From positions 1 to 64,000 of the forward strand of contig CAMXIF010000009.1 in NCBI GenBank assembly GCA_947243845.1: a stretch of DNA of 64,000 bases, written 5' to 3'. A program made the translations under genes and the position numbers. The stretch comes from an uncultured bacterium. Its GTDB lineage: Bacteria > Bacillota > Clostridia > Lachnospirales > Lachnospiraceae. Of the stretch, positions 1 to 7,412 are shown piece after piece. How positions within the stretch are numbered: position 1 is the first letter of the stretch; each line of letters starts with the position of its first letter. Under the pieces are notes generated by a model, which worked only from the letters and a program-made list of their open reading frames with translations, was not told the DNA's origin and made no database searches.

Positions 1-355
1 CAACATAATTCGGCTGACCTTCCCATTTATCCAGCAAATAAGAATATTTTGCACTATAGATCACGTCCTGCGGTCTGTCCCAGTGTGAATTGTGGCGCAA
101 GTTCCGGGTTCTGTCTGTAATGCTGTTCCAGTCAATCAGACCGGCCAGACGGCCATCGTTAATCAGGTTCCCTATGTTCTTATAGCTGCGTTCGTTGTTC
201 TCAATGTAACCACGGGCTACAAGCTGGTAATAAACCTGTCTTAATGTCAGTTCATACCCCTGTTTGCTGTATTCAGTAACAACCCCATTGATCAGGTTGA
301 TCAAGTCAAGGCTTTTCTGTCTGAACGCTATTTCTTTATACTGAATTTTAGGCAT
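1..355 (-). CDS. Partial phage-type protein, N-terminus only; resembles Spo11/TopoVI-A-like Toprim proteins of mobile elements
   Basis: The reading frame is open from an ATG at 353-355 to the left edge, so only about 118 N-terminal residues are visible. The product begins MPKIQYKEIAFRQ and contains TLRQVYYQLVARG followed by LINDGRLAGLIDW and DRTR. I associate this pattern with a winged-helix N-terminus found in element-borne proteins related to the Toprim subunit of topoisomerase VI. The Toprim domain itself, if present, lies outside the window, so the function is inferred. It is the last visible gene of the leftward element operon, 19 bp after the HTH gene, and its start has a purine-rich AGAAAGCAGG upstream. 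Confidence 0.55.
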   Translation of the reverse strand, partial: MPKIQYKEIAFRQKSLDLINLINGVVTEYSKQGYELTLRQVYYQLVARGYIENNERSYKNIGNLINDGRLAGLIDWNSITDRTRNLRHNSHWDRPQDVIYSAKYSYLLDKWEGQPNYV

Positions 356-374
356 CGTTTTCACCTGCTTTCTT

Positions 375-815
375 TTAAACTGCATTTACCGGGATCCCGG
401 TTATCTCTGTGAACTTATTAGCATAAATGCAATATGACCATTTCCCGGAAGTCTTGACCGCTGAACCGTATTCAAAACCGGGCCGTCCTTCCCTTAACCC
501 TTTCCTGACATAGCTTTCATGTTTATGAAGCAGGGTAGCGGCTTCCTTACAGGTCAACGTGGCTTTCTGCTGAACATACGGCTGAATGGTACACTTACAC
601 GGCGGCGCTGTAGGCTTCTGAACAGGTGCAGCGGTCAGTTCTTCCACCGTCACCCCCAACACCGCAGCGATAGCTTCCACACGTTCCTGTGAAGGGACAT
701 TGATCCCGTTCACATACTGACTGATCGCCGCTTTGCTATACCCGGTTTTCCTTGCCAGTACCGCACCACTGACTTTCTTTCTGGTCATGATCTCTTTCAA
801 ATTCTCTGCAAACAT
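375..815 (-). CDS. XRE-family HTH protein with extra C-terminal domain, phage element
   Basis: 146 residues starting MFAENLKEIMT. An in-frame ATG 30 bp upstream exists, but the chosen start has AAGGGAG eight bases before it. Residues about 3-58 form a Cro/CI-type helix-turn-helix (GAVLARKTGYSKAAISQYVNG). After a proline-rich linker with a CKC motif, residues about 85-140 look like a second small DNA-binding or excisionase-like module (TCKEAATLLHKHESYVRKGLREG). The 17-bp operator palindrome at 834-850 sits 19 bp before the start, so this gene is probably controlled separately by the element repressor. It may be a second regulator or recombination directionality factor; the latter is inference only. 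Confidence 0.75.
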   Translation of the reverse strand: MFAENLKEIMTRKKVSGAVLARKTGYSKAAISQYVNGINVPSQERVEAIAAVLGVTVEELTAAPVQKPTAPPCKCTIQPYVQQKATLTCKEAATLLHKHESYVRKGLREGRPGFEYGSAVKTSGKWSYCIYANKFTEITGIPVNAV

Positions 816-833
816 TAACTTCACTCCCTTCTT

Positions 834-850
834 GTATCTTAACAAGATAC
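834..850. promoter_or_regulatory. Internal operator palindrome of the element repressor
   Basis: GTATCTTAACAAGATAC is a perfect 7+7 inverted repeat around AAC. A 20-bp stretch here (831-850) is identical, in reverse orientation, to 2969-2988 at the divergent operator. It overlaps the stop codon of the 72-residue gene and lies just before the HTH gene at 375-815, inside the leftward operon. Confidence 0.7.
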
Positions 851-1057
851 TTTTTCGCTAAAAAAAATTGCAGTCACTTCCTCATCCGTCAAATGGTATC
901 TTCCACGGATCTTTTTGATTTCTCCAACCGTAAATTCAGCTTTATTGTTGACTTTCAGGGAAAAGGTCTGTGGTGTAATTCCCAAAAATGCCGCCAAACG
1001 TGCATCTGTATCACCATAAAGTGATTGTTTGGATTTCAACAATTTTCTGTTAATCAT
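839..1057 (-). CDS. Small phage regulator-like protein (HTH)
   Basis: 72 residues. The segment TDARLAAFLGITPQTFSLKVNNKAEFTVGE has the spacing of a lambda-repressor-like helix-turn-helix as seen in small phage DNA-binding proteins. The ATG is preceded by AAAGGGG at good distance. The stop codon overlaps the internal operator at 834-850. It is likely cotranscribed with its neighbours from the promoter near 3000. The specific target is unknown. Confidence 0.65.
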   Translation of the reverse strand: MINRKLLKSKQSLYGDTDARLAAFLGITPQTFSLKVNNKAEFTVGEIKKIRGRYHLTDEEVTAIFFSEKVSC

Positions 1058-1061
1058 TCTT

Positions 1062-1244
1062 TTACCCCTTTCTTAAAAGTGTATTTTTGTTGTACTGCTT
1101 CCGGATCCGCAGCATTGACATTTCACGCTTTATTACAGAATACTGGATCCCTTTATTGTCCAGTTCGTCCAGATAGCTTTGAACTTCATGCGGATCATCA
1201 AAAGTCAAAATCTGTTCGATCCATGCGGCTTCTATGTGCTTCAC
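1062..1244 (-). CDS. Small hypothetical phage-element protein
   Basis: About 60 residues from a GTG at 1244; another GTG at 1253 is in frame, but the GGGGGG motif is better spaced from 1244. The product is mostly helical and ends in a basic tail (SMLRIRKQYNKNTLLRKG). I do not recognise the family. The stop is only four bases before the next start, which supports operon membership. Confidence 0.5.
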   Translation of the reverse strand: MKHIEAAWIEQILTFDDPHEVQSYLDELDNKGIQYSVIKREMSMLRIRKQYNKNTLLRKG

Positions 1245-1259
1245 AAAGTTCACCCCCCC

Positions 1260-1532
1260 TTATTCAGCAGCAGATTCTAATGAACTGACCACTTCTTCAA
1301 GGCTATCTTTTGCATTGTCCAGCGTTTCATGTGCTGCTTCCAGTTCGCTGCAAGCATTATCAGCCATTTCATAGCGATCCCCGCCCTGCATATTTTCCGG
1401 GATATTATCACGGTATTCTGTTTCTTCGTCCATGATCCCCTGAACATCATCAAGCAAGGATTCCAATTCAGCCTGAACAGCTTCCACCTGTTTGATCACA
1501 TCAGCGATCTGTTTTCTTCTCTGTTTGTTCAA
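1260..1532 (-). CDS. Acidic coiled-coil hypothetical protein, phage element
   Basis: 90 residues starting at a TTG (MNKQRRKQIADVIKQVEAVQ) with AAAGGAAGG seven bases upstream. The whole protein is acidic and heptad-like (AELESLLDDVQGIMDEE; LEAAHETLDNAKDSLEEVVSSLE), consistent with one long coiled coil. Proteins of this look are common in Firmicutes prophage and ICE modules, with no function known to me. Confidence 0.65.
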   Translation of the reverse strand: MNKQRRKQIADVIKQVEAVQAELESLLDDVQGIMDEETEYRDNIPENMQGGDRYEMADNACSELEAAHETLDNAKDSLEEVVSSLESAAE

Positions 1533-1864
1533 CTTTCAACCTTCCTTTCTGGACATAGCAGCCCTTTTATAAAAATTGTCTATTGTCAGCACACGTTGAA
1601 ACAGTCAGGCGTGTCTTGCCCTATCAGATTTCACCCTAAAACCTGCAAACTTGCTGAACGACAAAGGGATTTTTCAAGCGTTGGTTCCCTTGAACCGCTA
1701 CCACGTTTTCACATTAAAAACCGGGCGAAAACTTGTTGACCAGCACACAATAGACAATGTTTATAAAAAGACTGCTACTGTTTATTTTCCGTCACTCTGC
1801 ATTTCACGGGCTTGTGACCGTCTACGGCTGCATTAACGGCGGGCCTTGCGGCCCTTTGTTCAGG
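1533..1864. other. Gene-free stretch with a long inverted repeat
   Basis: No convincing gene. It contains a 22-bp inverted repeat with one mismatch (1565-1586 and 1747-1768; core ATTGTCTATTGT / ACAATAGACAAT) around about 160 bp. A CAGCAC hexamer lies just inside each arm in the same orientation (1587-1592 and 1741-1746). It interrupts the leftward operon. Confidence 0.6.
1565..1768. repeat. Inverted repeat pair, 22 bp arms
   Basis: Positions 1565-1586 pair with 1747-1768 in 21 of 22 positions (the mismatch is 1574/1759). The loop of 160 bp has no ORF with a good ribosome site. It may be a structured RNA, a small palindromic insertion, or a protein-binding pair. Confidence 0.7.
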
Positions 1865-2200
1865 TCAATCAACAAATGTATGACGGGAAAAATCATAAAT
1901 CCCTATTATCAAATGGCCGCTGTAAATTACTTTGCACCTGACTTGATCAACGGTTTCAAGTTCAATGTACTTTGTTTCTGGATAACCTAAAGATTTCATA
2001 GCAGCCTTGACTTCCTGAAACTGGTTTTCAGTATATTTATTTCCCCCTGTAATTTCCGACATATCTTCATTCAGGAAATTATCTTTCAAAAATTCTTCAT
2101 AGGTTTTATGAAACCAGCTTTGTGCGGCGAACCATTCATATTGTTTCTTTGGTACAGATTCATCAACAATTCTGTCATATTCAGGATCATAATACTTCAT
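1865..2200 (-). CDS. Hypothetical phage-element protein (111 aa)
   Basis: 111 residues starting MKYYDPEYDRIVDESV, with GGGGGG seven bases before the ATG. It looks soluble and slightly acidic, with no motif I recognise. It lies 11 bp after the 63-residue gene, in the same leftward operon. A role in element maintenance is guilt by association only. Confidence 0.6.
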   Translation of the reverse strand: MKYYDPEYDRIVDESVPKKQYEWFAAQSWFHKTYEEFLKDNFLNEDMSEITGGNKYTENQFQEVKAAMKSLGYPETKYIELETVDQVRCKVIYSGHLIIGIYDFSRHTFVD

Positions 2201-2211
2201 ATTCAGCCCCC

Positions 2212-2403
2212 CTATTTCACGTCTATATAAAGTTTGTTGTCATCCTGCCATGTGAAAGATTCAACTTCATGGTGCATATAGTCCAGAATGTCATCCTGAT
2301 ACCAGTTACCATGTGCAAGCACATGGAACCCTTCACCCTGACGAATGAATATTTCTGTGTTATCCTTGATCAAGCCCATTTCATAAATTTTTTCCAGTGT
2401 CAT
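2212..2403 (-). CDS. Small hypothetical phage-element protein (63 aa)
   Basis: 63 residues from the ATG at 2403 (MTLEKIYEMGLIKDN); AGAAGG lies six bases upstream. A TTG two codons earlier is possible but worse placed. Acidic, with a C-terminal beta-like segment (FTWQDDNKLYIDVK). Family unknown. Confidence 0.6.
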   Translation of the reverse strand: MTLEKIYEMGLIKDNTEIFIRQGEGFHVLAHGNWYQDDILDYMHHEVESFTWQDDNKLYIDVK

Positions 2404-2453
2404 GTTCAACCTTCTTTCTCCCCGGCTTTACCCTGCCGGGGAAGGGATTTTTT

Positions 2454-2921
2454 CTATCTGAACTTTCTGAAAGTGAAAACTGTTGTCAGTCCGTTTCTGT
2501 GGCTTTCAATTTTCGCTTCGTCCTCATTTACCATCCGTAACGCCTGAATGATTTTTTCAAAGTGCTTTTCCGTTCCGTCCTCATATTCATTCGTTTTTCC
2601 ACTTGACCAGAAGAAACGGAAGTCTTTTCTGTAAGCTGCGTATGTGGTGTATGTTCTGGTTTCACCAGTTTTTGCTATGACGGTCACTTCCACATCTTCA
2701 CCCTGTTCTTCTTCCCGGATCCAGATATTGACGCTCTCACCGTTCATATTGACTTCCAGACGGTCATTCAGATCACAGATATAAAAATTGTAGTGGTCTA
2801 CTGCGGTGCTTCTGTAAATCGGATAACCGGCCCGCTGGCTGCTTTCTTCGTCTTTCTGATAATCTGTAGGAAGCATCTTGTTTGCCGCTTCCCATGCTTC
2901 TGCTGTAGTCTTTACTATCAT
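2454..2921 (-). CDS. Hypothetical protein, first gene of the leftward element operon
   Basis: 155 residues starting MIVKTTAEAWEAANKML at 2921; an upstream in-frame start would run through the promoter and operators, so it is rejected. The protein is soluble, with alternating beta strands (FYICDLNDRLEVNMNGESVNIWI; TRTYTTYAAYRKDF). I do not recognise it. It is transcribed from the TTGACA/TATACT promoter at 2992-3020, which is covered by repressor operators, so it is expected to be silent in the integrated state. Confidence 0.65.
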   Translation of the reverse strand: MIVKTTAEAWEAANKMLPTDYQKDEESSQRAGYPIYRSTAVDHYNFYICDLNDRLEVNMNGESVNIWIREEEQGEDVEVTVIAKTGETRTYTTYAAYRKDFRFFWSSGKTNEYEDGTEKHFEKIIQALRMVNEDEAKIESHRNGLTTVFTFRKFR

Positions 2922-2968
2922 ATATTCGACCGCCCTTTCTTTGTGGTTTCTATAGTCTTTTGTGTTTC

Positions 2969-3120
2969 GTATCTTGTTAAGATACAAGTCAAGTATAGCA
3001 AGTATCTTAATAGTTGTCAATAACTTTTTTATGAAAATTTTTAAGATACTTAAATTTTTTCTTCATAAGTATCTTAAAAAATTGAATTTTCCCCAAAAGT
3101 ATGCTACTATAGAGATACTC
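2969..3120. promoter_or_regulatory. Divergent lysogeny-type control region with repeated operators
   Basis: Leftward promoter: TTGACA (complement of 3015-3020), 17 bp, TATACT (complement of 2992-2997). Rightward promoter: TTGAAT at 3082-3087, 17 bp, TACTAT at 3105-3110. Operators with core AAGTATCTTAA lie at 3000-3010 (inside the leftward spacer), 3041-3053 (inverted) and 3067-3077, plus the full palindrome GTATCTTGTTAAGATAC at 2969-2985 near the leftward start point. A weaker GAGATACTC is at 3112-3120. The arrangement predicts repression of the leftward operon and autoregulation of the repressor. Confidence 0.8.
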
Positions 3121-3150
3121 ACATATTCAAAGAAAGAAGGTATTCATAAA

Positions 3151-3552
3151 ATGGAAATGTCAGAAATAATCAAGCAGCATCGTATAGCGCTGGATATGTC
3201 ACAGGAAGAATTAGGAAAAAGACTAAATCCACCCGTGAATAAAGCAGCGGTGCAAAAATGGGAAAAAGGAACAGTTGAAAATATTAAGCGTACCCATATA
3301 GAACAGATGGCGGCGCTTTTTGGGATCTCTCCCTGTCAACTTCTTTCCTTTGAACCAATAAATCCAGATCCAACAAAAGAAAAAATATGTGATCTGATCA
3401 ATAGGTGCTATGGGAAGGAAGCCTATTCAGTTGTAAAGATGTATCTGGAAATGAACGAAAACGGGCGCAAGCTGGCCTTTGACCTTATACGCAATCTGCA
3501 CAGCAATCCACAAAACACTGTTCCAGAAAGGAAAAAAGAAAAAGCTGTATAG
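3151..3552 (+). CDS. XRE-family repressor of the integrated element
   Basis: 133 residues starting MEMSEIIKQHRIALDMSQEELG, with AGAAGG (3135-3140) ten bases before the ATG; longer in-frame extensions would run through the operators. Residues about 3-65 form a Cro/CI helix-turn-helix (MSQEELGKRL ... KAAVQKWEKG). The C-terminal half is helical and probably dimerises. No ImmA-sensitive or RecA-type cleavage domain is visible. It lies divergent from the leftward operon next to the operator cluster, the classic position of a phage or ICE repressor. Confidence 0.85.
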   Translation: MEMSEIIKQHRIALDMSQEELGKRLNPPVNKAAVQKWEKGTVENIKRTHIEQMAALFGISPCQLLSFEPINPDPTKEKICDLINRCYGKEAYSVVKMYLEMNENGRKLAFDLIRNLHSNPQNTVPERKKEKAV

Positions 3553-3597
3553 TTGAAAAGAATGGAAACATTATTCATGTGAAAGGATGGTAAAATT

Positions 3598-3861
3598 ATG
3601 ACTTGTCCAAAATGTAACAGTACAAAGGTAACTGTCAAACGTGAAAAAACAGGGGAAGTTCAGGGACGGTATTCAAAGAAACACGGTGCTGCATGGTGGA
3701 TCTGCATCGGCTGGTGGCTTGTTACTCTGGATATATGCACTTTGGGTATCTTCCATTCTGTATTTTTCAAAAAGTCAAAGGCTTCTGGTAAAGCAAGTTT
3801 ATGGCACACAATAGCAATTTGTAAGGATTGCGGCCATACATGGGAGACTTCAAGCAATTAA
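3598..3861 (+). CDS. Zinc-ribbon membrane protein, element cargo
   Basis: 87 residues. An N-terminal CPKC pair (residues 3-6) and a C-terminal CKDC pair (about 76-79) make a split zinc ribbon. Between them lies one hydrophobic segment (WWICIGWWLVTLDICTLGIF). AAAGGATGG precedes the ATG by about eight bases. It follows the repressor by 45 bp and is probably cotranscribed, so it would be expressed in the integrated state like a cargo or superinfection-exclusion gene; that role is inference. Confidence 0.7.
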   Translation: MTCPKCNSTKVTVKREKTGEVQGRYSKKHGAAWWICIGWWLVTLDICTLGIFHSVFFKKSKASGKASLWHTIAICKDCGHTWETSSN

Positions 3862-4274
3862 AAAAAGTGGTTACAGTTGGTCACGCTTGAAATACTTCAA
3901 CCGTAACCGCTGAAAACGCTGTATTTTCAATGGTTTCCGGTCACGGGTTACACATGGTTACGGTTAAAACCTATACTACTATATATTTTTCTATTTATAA
4001 GACATAGATAGTAAAAGTGCATTGAAAAATTGAAATATTCAAGCAGATGGGAATTTAACCGTGTCAACCGTAACTTTCCCGTAAAATCAAGGTTTTTAAC
4101 CGTAACCGCAAGTGTAACCAACCGTAACCATGTGTAACCGCTAAAATAAATAGAACGCTGAAAGTTGGCGCTTCCAGCGTTCCAGTCACTAACCATAGAA
4201 TGAAATGGTCAGATCCGCAAAATCATTATACCATTTCATTCTGTATTTCACAATGCAGGAAGGAATGATTTTTT
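3862..4274. repeat. Array of GGTTAC / GTAACC repeats before the integrase
   Basis: This 413-bp gene-free stretch contains GGTTAC-type units on one side (3869, 3946, 3956) and GTAACC-type units on the other (4069, 4102, 4114, 4124, 4135), with another at 3903. GGTTACACATGGTTACGGTT (3946-3965) has an exact reverse complement at 4120-4139. Downstream are a GAACGCTG/CAGCGTTC hairpin (4153-4160/4175-4182) and a 13-bp inverted repeat (4197-4209/4230-4242). Such arrays are typical of integrase arm sites or replication iterons. Confidence 0.7.
4153..4182. terminator. Hairpin before the integrase gene
   Basis: GAACGCTG (4153-4160) pairs with CAGCGTTC (4175-4182) around a 14-nt loop. There is no clear T-run, so it may be a structural element of the recombination region rather than a terminator. 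Confidence 0.35.
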
Positions 4275-5291
4275 ATGTCAAAACGCAATCCGAACGGTTA
4301 CGGCTGCGTAACCAAACTATCAGGCAAGCGATCAAGGCCCTATGTGGTCAAGGTCACTGTGTACGATGCAGAAGGAAATGCAAAACAGGCCCCTGTGGGA
4401 TATGCGCCCACCAAAACGGAAGCCCTGATCCTTCTGGCCCAGTACAACAATAGCCCGTGGGAAATTGACCGGGAAAAGGTCACGCTTGCGGTTCTATATC
4501 AACGCTGGCTGAAAATAAAGGCCCCTAAACTTGGAACCTCAACGCAAAGTTCCCTGAAATCTGCTTTCAAGCACTGTTCAAAATATTACGGCCTGAAATA
4601 CCGCAGCTTGAAAGCCTATCAGATGCAGGACTGCATTGACAGCTGCGGAAAAGGATATTCTACCCAGTGGGCCATAAAAAATCTGTTTGGACACCTTGAC
4701 CGCTTCGCCTTTGAAATGAATATCATTGACAAAATGTATTCACAGATAACCACGGCCCCGCCGATACCTGACACCAAACGGGAACCCTTTACCGTGGAAC
4801 AGGTGGATGCCCTCTGGAAGATAGCGGATCAGGAATGGACTGACACGGTTCTGATCTACATTTATACCGGGTTCCGGCTCACTGAATTGCTGAACATGAA
4901 AACTGAACAGGTGAACACGGATGAAAAGTACCTTCAAGGCGGTGTGAAAACTGCTTCCGGTAAAAGTAGAATTGTTCCCATACATTCCCGGATCTGGCCG
5001 TACATTGAAAAGAGGATCCAGCAGGGCGATCCGTATCTGTTCAGTTATCAGGGAAAAAAGCTGTCACAATCCAAATACTATGAATTTTGGAACAGTGTCA
5101 TGGAGAAGATCGGCGCTAATAAAACGCCCCATGAAGCAAGGCACACTTTTGAAACAAACCTTGACAATGCCGGGGGAAACAGGAAGTGTATTGACCTGCT
5201 GATGGGCCACAAGTCAAAGGACGTGGGGAACCGGGTATACAATCATAAAACCCTGAAACAGCTGCGGGAAACGATTGAACTTTTGCGCTGA
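4275..5291 (+). CDS. int: Tyrosine recombinase / integrase of the element
   Basis: 338 residues. The N-terminal part (about 1-60) is an AP2-like arm-binding region (NGYGCVTKLSGKRSRPYVVKV), residues about 66-160 a SAM-like core-binding domain, and 172-338 the catalytic domain. The catalytic set is complete: R201 (TGFRLTELL), K225, H286 and R289 (HEARHTF), H312 (MGHKS) and nucleophile Y322 (RVYNHKT). AGGAAGG lies 11 bases before the ATG. It is the last gene of the element, next to a presumed attachment site, so integration and excision of the element probably depend on it. An excisionase is not obvious; the HTH gene at 375-815 is one candidate. Confidence 0.93.
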   Translation: MSKRNPNGYGCVTKLSGKRSRPYVVKVTVYDAEGNAKQAPVGYAPTKTEALILLAQYNNSPWEIDREKVTLAVLYQRWLKIKAPKLGTSTQSSLKSAFKHCSKYYGLKYRSLKAYQMQDCIDSCGKGYSTQWAIKNLFGHLDRFAFEMNIIDKMYSQITTAPPIPDTKREPFTVEQVDALWKIADQEWTDTVLIYIYTGFRLTELLNMKTEQVNTDEKYLQGGVKTASGKSRIVPIHSRIWPYIEKRIQQGDPYLFSYQGKKLSQSKYYEFWNSVMEKIGANKTPHEARHTFETNLDNAGGNRKCIDLLMGHKSKDVGNRVYNHKTLKQLRETIELLR

Positions 5292-5312
5292 ACTAGAAAC
5301 AAACTAGAAACA
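5291..5312. repeat. Tandem 11-bp repeat at integrase end
   Basis: AACTAGAAACA is repeated exactly at 5291-5301 and 5302-5312, starting at the integrase stop codon. Its place at the element's right border makes it a candidate part of the attachment site; the left border is outside the window, so this cannot be tested here. Confidence 0.5.
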
Positions 5313-5313
5313 G

Positions 5314-5355
5314 AAAAAGCCGGAAATGCTTATTTTTCAGCATTTCCGGCTTTTT
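5314..5355. terminator. Strong bidirectional terminator after integrase
   Basis: 17-bp perfect arms (5314-5330 and 5339-5355; AGCATTTCCGGC with A- and T-runs outside) around an 8-nt loop. It separates the element from the chromosome. Confidence 0.9.
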
Positions 5356-5516
5356 GAAAAACATTATATCATAGACGCAGATTACTTTTTATATTTTTTT
5401 AAGGAAGATTTATAAGTGCTTCATTGACATGACTCCGCTTAATAAGTATGATTGTCTAAGTATCATTTGATTGCTATTTATGAATGAACTGCATTACCTG
5501 AAAGAGGAGGCTTACC

Positions 5517-6350
5517 ATGTCGTCACAGATGTCGATTCACGATGAGATTAAGGAACAGCAGCAGAAAACAAAGGATATGACCCTTAAGGGAAAGTTATCT
5601 TACTTCTGGGATTATTATAAGATACACACCATCGCTGCCATCCTGGTAACCATCTTTATTATCTCTATCATCCGGGCTTATGTGACGCACAAGGACTATG
5701 GCTTCTACGCAACACTCATCAATGCTGTTACTCCTGGCATCAATGATGACACATCTGTCATATGGGCTGATGAGTTTCTGGAATTTGCCGGTCTTAACCC
5801 TGATGATTATCAGGTTTATATCGATACCTCCGTTGTCATATCCGATGATACGGGAACTCCCTACGCCGCCTCCAACCGCGAAAAAATGGTAGCCATGATG
5901 CAGGTAGGGGATATCAATGCCATTATCTCCGATACCGAAACATTTGAAAGCTACGCCCAAGTGGAGTATTTCTATGATCTGGAATCCGTCTTTACGGCAG
6001 AGGAACTTGCCCCTTATCAGGACTATCTCTACTACACTGACCTTGCCACCGTAGCGCGGGAAGACGGCGATATCATTTACAGCGAAGAAGCGCAGAAAGC
6101 TCTCTACGATCAGGATATCGACCATATGGATCCTTCTTCCATGACAACGCCAGTGGCCGTAGGTATCTGCATTCCAATGAAGGGAAATAAACTGGCAGAT
6201 GCCGGTTACTATGCCTATCTGACAGATAACAACACCACTTTTCAGGGCCATCCCTCACAGCCCGTGCTTGGCATACCTATAAGCAATCAGGAACCTCAGC
6301 TTGCACTGAAGTTCCTGGAATATCTGGACTTTGCATCGTCAGCCCAGTGA
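5517..6350 (+). CDS. Single-pass membrane protein, extracytoplasmic domain of unknown function
   Basis: 277 residues. A cytoplasmic N-terminus of about 38 residues (MSSQMSIHDEIKEQQ) is followed by one membrane segment (IHTIAAILVTIFIISIIRAYV, about 36-56) and an acidic external domain rich in Asp and Tyr. The external part, with a C-terminal AYLTDNNTTFQGHP...LALKFLEYLDF, loosely recalls membrane-anchored solute-binding-like proteins of Lachnospiraceae. AGAGGAGG precedes the ATG. It is the first chromosomal gene after the element and stands alone. It contains one TGACA-N4-TGTCA palindrome at 5747-5760. Confidence 0.7.
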   Translation: MSSQMSIHDEIKEQQQKTKDMTLKGKLSYFWDYYKIHTIAAILVTIFIISIIRAYVTHKDYGFYATLINAVTPGINDDTSVIWADEFLEFAGLNPDDYQVYIDTSVVISDDTGTPYAASNREKMVAMMQVGDINAIISDTETFESYAQVEYFYDLESVFTAEELAPYQDYLYYTDLATVAREDGDIIYSEEAQKALYDQDIDHMDPSSMTTPVAVGICIPMKGNKLADAGYYAYLTDNNTTFQGHPSQPVLGIPISNQEPQLALKFLEYLDFASSAQ

Positions 6351-6371
6351 CATTATAAATCTATTTTACTG

Positions 6372-7412
6372 TTATTTCCGGGACATGGTATTTTTAGCAT
6401 TCTCCAACACTTCAATGACCCGGTCGCACCAGGCATCGAACGCCGGATCTTCCTGCTGGCATTCTTCCGGATGGGACAATACATAGTCAAGCGCAATCCG
6501 CGCCCCCTGGTCGAAGCGCACCGTGGTCCTCATGTCCGGCACCGTTCTCTTGAGCTTGCTGTTGTCGAAGACCACCGAGACAGCCTTATCCCCGATCAGA
6601 CTTCCTTCAAAATCATACCCATAAGGATTCCCCACAGCCGCCAAAAACGCCGATGACACATAATAAGCCTTCAGTTCCACGCCCAGCACGTCCGCGATGG
6701 TGGCATAAATCTGGTTCCAGGTCAATGTTTCATCCCCTGTGATCTGAAATGCTTCCCCGATGGCATGTCTGTTTCCCATCAATCCGATATAGCCGGTCGC
6801 AAAATCCTCATTAAAAGTAAGCGTCCACAACGAAGTGCCGTCTCCCTGAATAATAACGGGCTTTCCTTCCATCATGCGCTTGATCACCTGCCAGAATCCC
6901 CGATCTCCATGCACGCCCAAAGGAATATTTCTCTCATCATATGTGTGGCTCGGTCTGACAATGGTAACCGGGAATCCCTCTTCCCGGTATTTTTGCATCA
7001 GGAAGTCCTCACATGCAATCTTATCTCTGGAATACTGCCAGTGAGGATTGGCAAGAGCCGTTCCCTCCGTAATCACATAACCTGCCGCAGGTTTATGATA
7101 GGCAGATGCAGAACTGATATAGATATACTGCCTTGTCTTTCCCTGAAAGAGTCTGTAATCCCGCTCCACATCTTTGACCGTAAAGCCGATAAATTCGCAT
7201 ACAGCATCAAAGGCAAGGTCTCCAATCTTCTCCGCCACATCCTGCTCGTCATTGATGTCTGCAATAATCTGATGAATGCCTTCCGGAACAATCTGCTTAC
7301 GGTTACCCCGGTTGAGCAGCCAGACCTCCCAGCCCTCTTCTTTCGCAAGCCGCTTAACGATAGCGGTGCTGATAACTCCTGTTCCCCCAATAAATAACGC
7401 TTTTTTCTTCAT
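6372..7412 (-). CDS. Extended SDR-family NAD(P)-dependent epimerase/reductase
   Basis: 346 residues from MKKKALFIGGTGVIST; the ATG has AAAGGA upstream, and a longer in-frame extension lacks a start signal. The GGTGVIS nucleotide-binding loop is at residues 8-14. The YISSASAYHKP segment and a later QYSRDKI supply the SDR Ser and the YxxxK-like pair. The C-terminal half is the substrate domain of extended SDRs (UDP-sugar epimerase-like). It lies 112 bp after gatB on the same strand and may be read through from that operon. The exact substrate cannot be told. Confidence 0.8.
   Translation of the reverse strand: MKKKALFIGGTGVISTAIVKRLAKEEGWEVWLLNRGNRKQIVPEGIHQIIADINDEQDVAEKIGDLAFDAVCEFIGFTVKDVERDYRLFQGKTRQYIYISSASAYHKPAAGYVITEGTALANPHWQYSRDKIACEDFLMQKYREEGFPVTIVRPSHTYDERNIPLGVHGDRGFWQVIKRMMEGKPVIIQGDGTSLWTLTFNEDFATGYIGLMGNRHAIGEAFQITGDETLTWNQIYATIADVLGVELKAYYVSSAFLAAVGNPYGYDFEGSLIGDKAVSVVFDNSKLKRTVPDMRTTVRFDQGARIALDYVLSHPEECQQEDPAFDAWCDRVIEVLENAKNTMSRK

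Noticed and set aside
1025..1288. Plus-strand ORFs at 1025-2547 in the element
   Set aside because: They are opposite a tight leftward operon whose genes have good ribosome sites.
3862..4150. CRISPR array suggested by spaced GGTTAC repeats
   Set aside because: Units are short, irregularly spaced and in both orientations; no unique spacers of constant length and no cas genes.
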